NCBI GenBank assembly: GCA_025355325.1
Contig: JANXZX010000056.1
Coordinates: 1-64,000, forward strand
Reading direction: 5' to 3'
Length of the DNA: 64,000 bases
From: Geobacteraceae bacterium
Lineage (GTDB): Bacteria; Desulfobacterota; Desulfuromonadia; Geobacterales; Pseudopelobacteraceae
Below, in pieces: positions 51,501-63,500 of this stretch. Position 1 is the stretch's first letter, and every line of letters begins with the position of its first letter. A model generated the notes under the pieces. That model was given only the letters and a program-made list of their open reading frames with translations, was not told where the DNA came from and searched no databases. A program made the position numbers and the translations under genes.

Positions 51501-54500
51501 CGTTATGCTTGTGGCGAGGAAGAAGGCCTTGCCGTCTTTGCGCACAATATGCAGCCGGTTGCCATCGGCGATGCTGACATCATAGTCGACCCCGCCGATT
51601 TGGGCTGCAAGCTTCTGCGCAACAATTGCAGCGGCAGTGGTAGTGTCGGGGATAGTATAGGTAAGCAGCACGTTGTTCAGGGTGATGTTCCAGATCTCAC
51701 CCTGGGCAGGGGTGCCGTCGAAGACCAGATCCGCCTGGCCGTAATACGAACTGCTGAGCTTTGCGCCGACCAGGCTGAGGGTTGTGCCGACATGGGCTGA
51801 CAATTGTCCGACGGTGAAACCGGTCGCCTTTGTATAATCGTCCTTCACCGCATCGTAGCCCGGAGCATAGACCGTAAACTCATAAGCACCGCTGTCCGGA
51901 ATTACGTCACTGGTTACATATTTGGCGTCCGAGCTTCCGGCAACCGCCTGCTTGATTCCGCTCACAACCTGCGAGGTCGATACGTTGTAGAAGTCCGTCA
52001 CGTCGTCTGTGCTGAGGGTCGTCAGTATTCTTGTGAAATGGCTGCCTTCAATCACATCATTTTCATTGGCGGTTAACGTGACAGTCCGGATCATATGACC
52101 GGCATCGAAGGTCAGGCTTGATGCCGACAGTGTGAGATAGGTGCTGTCGGTGCTCAGGTTAACGGTAACGGGCGCTGTCGGGGCCTTGGTAAGCTCGATG
52201 GTATAGCTGTCCACCGGCGTTGTCGAACCTTCGGAAACAACCTTGCCATTGGCCAGCGCCGTCACGACGATATTTGCTACATCATTGTCCACAACCTCGA
52301 TGGCGAGCGACGAAACCTTGATCTGATCATAGGCGCCACCGTCATTGTCGTTTGCTCCCTGGGTCACCGTGTGCTGAATCACATACGACGTGCTCTTCTC
52401 CTGTACCATATCGTCAGGTGCGGTGACATAGACTATCTGCGGGGCATACCAGTTGTCCTTGGTGAACATGAGGCTGACGCCGCTGAGGCTGCCCTCATGG
52501 GACGCATCCGGATCCGTGGAAAGCGCAATGCCGTATGCGCCGGCCCGTGTGGAGGATTCGCTGAGCCCCGAGAGGCTTGCCTGTACACGCACGTTCTCTT
52601 CCGGCCGCCGTGAGAGATAGACCGAGTATGCAAGTTGCAGGAGTTTTCCGCTGCCGTCTTCCTTGCCCTCTATCAGCCGCAGCGTCCCTTGCAGTGGAGT
52701 AACCACGATTGCGGGGGAATCGCTATCGGCAACAATGGCGGGGACATCCGAAACAAACAGCCCCTCATAACCGGAACCCGCGCTCAGGGCATCGGCTATC
52801 AGGTTTTCCACCAGGGCGCTGTGGCCTGAAAGGTTCTTGCCGACGACTGTAATGGGAGTTCCCGCTTCCGTGCCGCCCGCTACGTTGAATGTATCGCTGC
52901 CAAGCCCACCGAGAAGCTCGATCTGGGTGTTTTCCGGTGTGCTCGCTATCCAGAACGTATCATTGCCTTCCATGGCATCAACGGTGATCTTTTCAAGTCC
53001 GCCATACCTTATGGGCAGGCCGGCCCCGAAGATCCCTTTGTCGGTTATCACAAAGTCATCGCCGAATTCCGTGCCGACAACCGTCAGGGTATCGAAACCA
53101 TCGCCCCCCTCAATATTAATGGGCGCATTGACGGTATACTCGATGAAGTCAGCGCCCTGGCCGCCATTGATCGTGACCGGTTTTTTCGGGTCACTCGGGT
53201 CCACCTTCACAAATGCCCGGACCCTGAAGGTATCGTCATCGGCCTCTCCGTAAAGATAGAGCTCCGCTTCCGAATGATAGACCGTGAAGTTGTCATTTCC
53301 GATACCGCCCAGGATGGTCAGCGGCGAGTGGGTGCCGTAACTCAGGTAGCCCAGTGTCGTCTGTATGGTCGGGAACGGTTCATCAACTCCGGCGGATGCA
53401 TCTCTGGGCGACTGGAATACCTGGCCGATCTGGAAGGTGTCAGCGCCTTCATCGCCATAAACGGTCATCGACGCGTTGGTATCGTCAAAGATGAAGACAT
53501 CATCCCCCATGCGGCCGTGGGTTGTGATGCTGAGGGCCGCACCGCCGTACCGAACCTGCTCTTTTCCTGCATCGGTGATCGGGGTGCGGTTTGCGTCGAG
53601 CGCCAGAGCATTTATGGTGCCGGGGCGGAAGAGGAAATAGTCAGACTGGTTCGTGCCGTAAATGGACATCGAATTGATGCTCAGGTCATCAACCGGCGTA
53701 TCCGGCGCATTTTCCGATACATCGATATATGCGTTGCCGGCTCCGGCAAGGCCGATCTCGTACTTGTCGCCATCCGCGCCACCGCGCAGGTACAGCTTTG
53801 CAGCCGGATTGAGGAATCCGTTCAGCTCTGTCTGGGAGGTGCCATCAGACTGATAGTTCACCCTGATGATATCGTTTCCGGAATCGCCGTATATCCAGGT
53901 ATCTCCGGAAATGGTGTTGATATTAATTTCATCGTTGAATTTGTTGAGTATTGCCGCTTCATTTCCTGCATGGACATAAGTGACACCGGCATGGGTACTG
54001 TCGATGAACAGATTGTCGTTGAAATTCCCGAGGGTGAGCCGCAATGTTTCAAATGCCTGATACGTGATGGAATCGGCAAGGCCGAACCCTGTCAGGCTGT
54101 CCGATGCAAGAACACCGGATTGGTCGCCAGGTGCAGCGGAGTTGTTGATGACGAGTTCGTCCGCGCCAAGCCCGGCAGTGATGGTAAGCGAATTGGCAAT
54201 ATTCACAAGCGAGTGTGTCGTGTCGCCAACCGTTATGAGATCGTCGCCGACATTGGCATTAACAAAGGTTGCCGTTGAAGCATGCGTGCTCAGGATCGTG
54301 TAATTTTCACTGCCGCTGCCCAGATCAACGGTGAGGGACTCCATACCGGAGTAGGTGACCCCACCGGTTCCCAGGCCGGTGATGGTGGACAAGGTCATCA
54401 TTCCGATGTTGTCAGACGCGTCACCCATGTCATTCAGCCTGAGGATGTCGCTGCCACCCTGCCCGTCTACTGTCACATGGCCGAGAATCTCGTTGAGGGT

Positions 54501-57500
54501 GCTGATACTGTCGCTGTCCGTGTTGCCAAGGTACAGGTTGTCATCGCCGGTTCCGGTCCTGAGCACGATGCCAGATGTGCCCTGGACGCTCCGGAAATAG
54601 GCTCTGTTGTTCTTATTCCCCAGATTGATATTCAGGTTTTCGATGCTGTCATAGTAGACGGTTGGAGAGGTAAGCCCCGTAACGAAGAACCTGCCTGCTC
54701 CGTCGTCGGTGAATTCGAGAATCTTCGCAGCAGTATTGCCGGTGTCGTCTATAACAACGGCATCGCTGCCGGTCAAACCTGAAAGCGTAAGCTGTGCCGT
54801 GATCCGATTGACTGTGCCACCCGTATTGCTAACCGTGCCGCTGCCTGCGTTATAAATCGCGTTGCTGCCGATGTAGATCGCATTGCTTCCTGCGCCGCCA
54901 TCGATCAGGGTCGTGCTGGTGATATTGGTCATGACTATGGTGTCATTGAAATCTCCGCCAAAAATCTCCACGATGGGCGCAGTCAGGGTGCCATACTGCT
55001 CGATGACCACTCCGCCGCCTTCCGTGGACTTCCCATCCATTTCAATGCTCTTGTCCGCCGTGAGGATCGCACCTTCTTCAATCGTGATCCTGTCACCCGC
55101 TAAAATCTTGATCTTGTTGCCTGCCGTCAGGACGAAGCCGGATTTGATTAAGACATAATCGCCGGCGCCTGCCTTGTCATGGGCAAAGATGACGATGTTG
55201 CCTTCGGAGGAGATGATATTGGCATCAATGGTGGCCGGGCTCATGGTGGTGATATCCACGTCATTCATGGCCTGGACGCCGTGCACGGTCAGGGCCCCGG
55301 TATTGGTGATGTAGACCGCGCCGCTGACCGACTTGCCTTCCAGGATGCTCACCTGCGAAGTCAGCTTGTTGGCCAGTGTACCAACATCGTTGCCGCCATA
55401 CAGACGGACTCTTCCGGAAATCACGTTGCTGCCGCCTGAAGTATTGGCATTGTAGATGCCGGCCGCTGAGGTAATATAGGCGTCGCCGCCGTTGTTTGCT
55501 GCAACGGTCACCAGGTGGAGGTCTTGTAATGACTGGACATAGGTATTGCCCCAACTGTTACTGGTAAGGCCGATTGCTCCGGTCCTGACTATGAAGTCGC
55601 CGCCGCCTGCGGTTCCGATCGTGTTGCTGATGGCATTGAGGGTGATGCCGTTGGCGATGACATCTTCGGAAAGTTCACTGTTCTTCCGCATGATCCCCAT
55701 ATTTGCCTTGAGGGAGACGTTCCCGCCGGTAGACACCACGGTGTCGATCAGCATGTCATGGTTGGAGACTTCATACAGGAAGATATTGCCGCCTGCCAGG
55801 GCCGTGATGCTGCCGGATTTGGTTTCGACAAAGTTGGTTGCGGTGCCGATAGCGCCCGCTGCCTGGAGATAGATTGAGTCGGCGGTCAGCACCTTGGCCA
55901 TATCGGCGACCAGGCTGCCATCCGCATAGGCATCGAAAATCGATGCGGAACTGATCAGGTTCACATGGCCGACGGAATAGACCTCCATCAGCCGCAGGTC
56001 GGATTCGGCGTTAATGTAGACATCGCCGCCGGAACGGGCGGTCAGACCGGTGGTGCCGGTAAGAACGATATCGAGCGGCTTGACCGCTGAGCCAAGTGCC
56101 GCTCCGCCCCCTTCGAGGATGATGTCGCCGCCGGTGATGTTGGCCTGGGCGAGACCGGCCCCGCTTCTGCCGTCAACCAGGCCGTTCTTGCTCTTGATTC
56201 TGACTTCGCCGCCTGCGGTGACGTGATTGATGTTGAAGCCCTCTTCCGTGCCGATGTTTGCCTTGCCGCCGGCAACAAAATCGACGATGCCACCTGATTT
56301 CACATTGATGTCGTCAACCTGGCTGACCATAACCCAGGCCACAACTTGAGTCGATGCGGGATTCCCGACGATCTCGGCGGTGATGTCCGTTCCTGCTGCG
56401 TTGAAGTAGGTGACATCCTTCCGCTCGGCCGCCGCCAGGGCAATTTTCTGGCCGTCGGAGATGGCGTTGGACAGCGGCAGGATGAACTTGATCGGATCGC
56501 CCTTGATGGCCCCGATATCGCCCAACGTGGAAACATATATGTTGAAGCCTTTGATATTCGGATCTTCGATAGTGGCTGCCGTCGAAGTAACGGATTTCGG
56601 CTGCAGGATGCTGGCGTTGACTGAATTTTTCAGCATCGCCTCGCTCCAGGCTGCGCGCTGGCGCATCACGTCGGCATCGGCAAAGAAATGCCCGCTGCCG
56701 GCAACCGTGCCGAGGGCGATGACGACCGGAGCCGCCGCAAGGGCGTTGCTTTCGGTGGTCGCAAGGCTGATCTTGTTCGGGTCTGTAGCGTCCTTCACCA
56801 CATAGTATGCCCTGCCGTCAACAAGCCCGCCGATTTCGGTGCCGATCCCCTTGTGGTAGACGAGGGCCTGGCCGGTGGTGTAGCCGTGGCCGGAGATGGC
56901 GAAACTGTCAGCGCCGGCGCTGATGGCACTGGTCGGATCGAACACGGATGAACCGATGGAGTGGTTGACACCGGCAATTCCCATTACCGCCAGATCAATG
57001 GCGGTGCCTTTTGAGGCACTGTTCAGGGTTGCTGCCAGCTTGAACGTGTTGTCATCAACTTTGATGATGTAATAGGTCTTACCGTCTTCCAGCCCTACGA
57101 TGGCGCTGCCGCTGTGGTAGGTGACCGCCTGGCCGGTGGTGAATACGTTGGCACCAATGTTGATGGAGTTGCCGCTCACATCAGCAGCCCCGAATGTGTC
57201 ATGCAGTGCGGCTGAATTGACGTCGTACGTCCAGTTCGGGTTGAAGGTTGCGGTCACGTTGCCGTAGGTCTTGTTGAGAACGCGGTATTCATCGGTGCGT
57301 TTCAGTTCAAGGGCGCCGATGGCATTGTTGACGTAGGTGGTGAGGGCACTTCCCGACAAGCCCTGCTTTGCGCCCTCGGCATTGTAGAAGATGCTGTAGG
57401 CTGACCGTTCGGCAGCCGTCAGGGTGATGGTGAACGCCGGATTGAATACTGATGGATCAGCCTGGCGGTTGCGATACTGCCAGTAGGTCCGGTACTCGGA

Positions 57501-60500
57501 GGTCTTGGTGTTCTGATAGGCATTGATGGTGGCAACGATACTGAGGCCGGCCGTGTCTTCCGTGGCCAGCATCCGGTCCCACAACTGGAGAAGCTGATCG
57601 GCGGTGCGGTCGTCGCGGACCGACAACGTATTTGCATCCACCAGGCTGCCGCCGCTGACTTCAATGCGTACGTCGGCGCCGCTCTCGGCCTTGACCAGGT
57701 TCAGGTTTCCGGCGCTCTCTTTCAGGTAAATGCTCTGTGATGCCGTTATCGTCACCACATCCCTGCTCAGGGAAGCGCCGCTGTCGATGGTCAGGGCGCG
57801 GGCGCCTGTTCCCAATGTGCCCGCTGTGCCGCCGGTGCCAAGGGAACCAATTGCACCGTACTGGGAGGTGATATTAATAGCGCCGCCCCTCACGTTCAGG
57901 GAATCGGCAGAGGCAAGTATGCTTCCTCTGCTGGTCAGGTAGACATCGCCATCGGTGTTGGAGGTCAGGATGGTGCCGATCACCATATCGCCGGTCAGTT
58001 CGTTGATCCTGATATTGCCTTTAGTGCTGTTCGCGGAGATGGTTCCGGAGAATTCGTTCGTCACTTCGGTCTGCAGGGTATTTGCAGCGCCGATGCCGTT
58101 TGCAGCAGTCATGATGATATTCTTGCCGTAGATGACCGCATCACCGTTGATAAGGATAATTTCATTGCCGGACTCGAGCTTGGTCAGACCGGCAACGTCC
58201 TTGATGGTGCCGTTGATGAGGATGCTGCCGCCGCTGCTGACATCGACACCCACATTGGCATCGCTCGCATCGAAGCCGATGAATTTAATGTTGATCTGCC
58301 GGTCTGCACGAATGCTGTTGTTGTAGAAGGTCTTCTTGCCCTGAACCACTGTTGTCTCTGAATAATAGGTGCTCTTGCCGTACCAGGTGGAGGTCTCCCA
58401 ATTGCGGCTCGACGTCACAGGATCACCGGTATCGATGGTGAAATAGTTGTAGGAATAGTCACTGGTATCCGAGGAAACCTGGACGTATTCGCCCGGTTCG
58501 CGCAGCGGCTTCGGATCGATGTTTTCGCGGTACGGGCCTTCAATGATGTTGCCCGGATCGGCAACCAGGGCATCGATCCCCAGCCACGCGGAACTGGCGT
58601 AGGTAGTGGTGGTCTTGGTCTGGAAGTTCTGGCCGTTGGACCAGTAGTAGCGCATGTTGGCCAAAGGATTGTACACGGCAGTGCGAGCCCCGGCATTGGT
58701 TGGATCGACAATGCTCTCGCCATACGTAAGGGTGTCTGCCTGGTAATAGGTTTTGACGTTGACCTGGCCGGTTATCAGGTTCCGGTAATATTCCGTGACC
58801 TTCAGGTCGCCATTGGCCAGTTGGAAAGAGGTGTCGGTGATCTTCAGCTTGCCGTGGACGCCGCTGCCGGCATCAAGCTTGTTGATGACCAGCTCATACC
58901 CGGTCTCGTTGTCGATCTTGATGCTGCCGTAGCCGTCCAAGACGTTCAGATTGCCGCCGCCGGTGCTCACGACCTGGCCGAACAGCTCCATGTAGCCGCC
59001 AGCCACCTGGGCCGCCCATGCTTCGAGACGGTTCTTCTCGACGTTGAAGTTGACCTTGATGTTGTCGCTGCCGTCCGAAGGCAGGACGAACGAATTCCAG
59101 TCGTCGGTGGTAATGCCGAAAGCGGTAATCAGGTAACTGGTGAGCGACACTTTAATTTCACCGGATTCGATTATCGGTTCGCCGAACCAGCTGCTGCCGA
59201 CTACCGTATCACCATAGCCGGTTGTGCCGAAGACCTTGACGGAAGCGGTGCTGTTGAAACCATTGGCGTCGGCTATTGCCTTGGTAATGGTCGTTGTGCC
59301 GTTGCGGTACAGAGCATAGGCAATCTTGGCCGCATCGATTCGTGCGCTGTCCGTGGAACTATCGACAGTCACCGTGCGAACCGGCATCCCGCTTTGGACC
59401 GTGCCGGCGATATTCAGGTATTTCGCGCTGATATACACGTTATTGGCGGCGATGATATTCCCCTTGCCGTTCAGCGAATTTGCCTGATTGGCCGAAGCAG
59501 TATCATCCAGGGTCACGGTACTGGTGACATTGGCTGCAAGAGCGCTGGACACGGCACTGTTGAGGGTGCTTGACCCGCCGCTGCCGGCGGTGACGCTGTA
59601 GCTGCTCCCGCCGGAGTCAATAGCCGCAGTCTGGGCGCTACTCCAGGCCGTGCCGGGATTGTTGCCCGCCGTGAACAGGGCGTCTATGTAGCTCTGGACG
59701 AAATTCTGGCCGGTGGTCATGGTAAGCGTTCCGGCCGAGATATTGGCGTTGGAGTAAATACTCCCCTGAGAGGTGATCGTAACGGCGCCCAACACGTTGC
59801 TGATATCGCCGTTGAGCTCGACCGACGGTGTCATGAAGTTTTTGTAGACCGGATCGGACGTATTGACCGGGTTTTCATCGCTGAAGTTGTTCTTGATGAT
59901 GATCTGTGGGGTGCTGCCGGTCTTGGTGACCGTAAAACTGAAATTCTTTGCCAGTTCCGGAGTCTTGTTAAGGATCTCGGTATTGCTGGAGACAACGGCC
60001 CCATTGAACATGACCACACCGCCGCCGTTATCCGGGATGGTGATTTTGTTCAGGCGCAGGATAGCCGGGCTGTTGTTTTCGATGGAGATGGTGACGTCAC
60101 CCGGGGCCTTGAGGGAGCCGGAGCCGGTGAAGTTGTCAGCATTGATTCTGATGATGCCGGCCTGGGCCCAGATATCGGACAGGGTAACATAGGGCGCTGC
60201 ATAGGCAGCCAGGTAAACGCCGAGGGTCGCATTGTAGAGCCCGATTTCCCGCATCTGGGATTCAACCCTGCTTATTTCATTGTTAAAGGCGGCAACTGCG
60301 GTGGAGTTGCCGGCATACATCAGCTTCAGATCCTGCCAGTGCTGCCATTCCTTGATCAGGTTGGAGGCAACCGATTCGGTGCTCAGGACAGGATTGGGCA
60401 TTCCCTCTGTCCTGGTGATGACAGCGTTGGGGTTGGTGGCGAAATCCTTCGGGATGACGATGGACTGATTCTTCAGGGTTCCCACTTCGATTGTACCGTT

Positions 60501-63500
60501 GACGGTCACCGTGGTGAACCGGTCGTCTTTGGATGTGCCACCCTTCATCTCGTCGGACACACCGCCGCCGCTCAGGCTGTTGATGCCGTCGGCGATGGCA
60601 GAGAGCCAGCTCTTGCCCACACCGGAGGCCTTGATTATGGTCGGGCTGTACCGTTCGGCCTCAAGTTTTGCATCACGTCCGAATTTCAGACTGGAACCGG
60701 TTCCGACGGTGACACTGTTGTACTCTACCACCTCGCCGTGGGACTTGAGGAGGTTGATCGGAAGTGCCGAGGCGTTTAGTTCGTCGCCGCGGGAAGTGAT
60801 GGCGTACTCACTTCTGACGCCATCGCGGTTCCTGCCGGCAAGGAGGTTAAGAGTCCCCATGGCGTTGATGGTCACATTGCCGCCGATCACCGCCTGGTCA
60901 TTGGCATGGATACGGGCAAGGCCGTCCACCGCCGCCGCCGAGGCGAGGCCGTAGGTGTGAACCTGTGGCTCGACCTTGATGACGCCTCGGGTACGGCTTT
61001 GCAGGTCAACATTACCCACCGTGGTGATGATGGCATTGTCGCCTATGGATGATATGGCATCGTTGGTGTCGGCAAGGATATGGCTGACCGCCGATGCACA
61101 GTTGATCAGGCCGCCGGAGTCCAGCTTGACATCGTCGTACCCTTCCACATCATTGAAGGATGAAACGAGGAAATTGCCCGGATTAAGCGCGCTGCCGATG
61201 ACGTTGATGTTTGCGCCCGCACCGACCGTGGCATAGGTGTAGTTTGAAATGACCGTGATACTTTCAGCCGAGTTGCCGTTGAGCACACCCCCTTGCCCAG
61301 CCTTGACATTGTACTGATCCGGGCCGAGCAGATTCTTCCTGGTGGTGTTTGTGGCGTCTATCTGGAAGTCCAGCGTTGTGACCACGGAGTTGCCGCCAAC
61401 CTTGGCCAGTACAACGCTGGTGTCTGTGTTGCTTGCCGTGGAACCGCTGACGTTCAGGCCGCCTGCGGACATGGAATCCGTTTTGCTGTCGAACCGTGCC
61501 GTATGGCCGGAGAAGACCTTCAGGCTCGATACGCTGAGGTTGTTCTTGGACGCGCTGGCATCATCGCCTATGAATGCGATGGTAGTGCTTGCAGCCGTAA
61601 CCGTCGCTTCTGAGGCGGAGCCGGCGATCAAACCGCCGCTGCCGGCCACGGAGCCGGCGAAATTACTATCGTCGCCTGTGGCTGAAACCAGCAGTGCCGG
61701 ACCGTTGCCCTTGCGGTAGATGACCACATCGCCGGTGGCAAGGCCATTGCCGCTGCCGATTTGGATCGAATCCCGTGCCGAGTTTAGCGCGGTTAAAGGA
61801 CTGAAGGTGAACGTCTGTGGATTGTAGCTGGATGATGCGGTAAGCGTATGCCCAGAGCCGAATACAGTCGGATCGGTCAGGTTGACGGCAACCGGGGTCG
61901 GTGTCGAGCCGGTCATGCTGGTGGCATTGGAGTAAGAGGACGCAAGCTTTACCCGTGTCGGGTTGAGAATGTTGAACCGGTGGCCGGTGCCGGTTGCAGC
62001 GGTGCCGTTCAGGGTGATCGCCGTCTGGGTACCGCCCGAGGTGCCGTCACTGTTGCGCACCTTGAAGGTCGAGGTCGCCGAGTCAAAGTTGGTTGTGAGT
62101 ACACTGTACAGGCGGATACGGTTCGGGCTGGCGGAATCCACCTCGACGAAATAGGTGCCGGTGTTGGTCAACCCGCCAACGGCGGTATTGGACGATGATC
62201 CGGTATTGTAGGAGATCTGCTCTCCGGTTGTGAGGCCGTGGTCTGCGCCCAGGTCGATCCATTGGCCGCTGACCGCACTGGAGGGGGTAAAGGTCCGGAC
62301 ATTGTCAACGATAACGTAATAAATCTGGCCGTCAACAAGCCCGCCGACCGGGCTGCCGGACGCAATGGTGATACCGTTGCCCAGGTATGATAACGTGGTC
62401 AGGCTGGAGGTGGCGTAGGTATTATTGGCACCTGCCGCAACCATGCCGTAGGTGCTGCTGTCCACATTGGCATCCTGCCTGCTGTTGCCGGTAGCGTTGA
62501 CCGTAACCGCGCTGGCAACCGAAAGGGTCGTGTTGTCGGCGATATAACCGGTAACGCTGCCGGACGTGGTTGCCGAACTGGATGTGGCGTTGACGCCGAT
62601 GAGTGAGCCTGAACTGCCGGTTGCATAGGCCTTGGCCGAATAGCCGCTTGTCGGGTATGCGACGGAAGCGAGCACCGACAGGGTATTGGCGGAGATGGTT
62701 TTGGAGCCGCCGCCAAGATAGGCCGTCACATTGGGTGTAACGGTCGAGGTTGCACTGCTGACCCCGACGGTCAGCAGGCCGCCGCTGACGCCCCTGGCGA
62801 TGGAATTGGAGCTGACTACATCGCTTGCGGAAACGGTCAGGTCGCCGCCTGCCCTGAGTGTCGAGTTAACGGCATAGGCGCTGACGACCGGCGTGATATT
62901 CGCCTTTGCCGCATTTTCTCCGCCAATGGCAAGGAGACCGCCGGTGACGGAATCGACAACCGCTGACGACGTGTTGGATGCTGCGGCAACAATCGACAAA
63001 TTGCTGCCAGTCGTGGCGGTGACGGAATCCATATGGGCAAGCGTAGTGCCGGTGCTGTAAGAGGTAGCAGAAACAGCGCCTATTGCAACCAGGCCAATCG
63101 ATGTGGTGCCGCTGCTTACCGTCGCCGTATTGTCTGAACGGGAGAGCAGCGAGATAGAACCGCCCGTCGTGAGCCGTGCCCCCGAATTTACTCTTGTATC
63201 AACCTGAGCCGATGAGGTGGCAACTGCAACCGCACCATTTGCGACTACCAACCCGCCGCCAGGTGCCGACGCAAATGCTTCCGCCCCCTTGTTGATGAGA
63301 ACGCCGCCCGTGGTGTAATTGTGCAGCGTCTGCAGGTTGATGCCATAGGCGCTGACCTGGGCATTGCCGATATAGGTGTCCATATCGGGCGTAACCACCG
63401 CGTCGGAAAGGATAACGCCAACGCCGACAAGGCCGATGGTCAAACCTTCCGCCTTGGACTTTGCCTTATCTTCGGCCTTCGAAGTAATTGTCAGGATGCC

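Noticed and set aside
50598-51800. 400-aa plus-strand ORF antisense to the giant gene
   Set aside because: Same explanation: long antisense ORF arising from codon bias, no family resemblance.
53274-54278. 334-aa plus-strand ORF antisense to the giant gene
   Set aside because: Antisense shadow of repeat region, no independent support.
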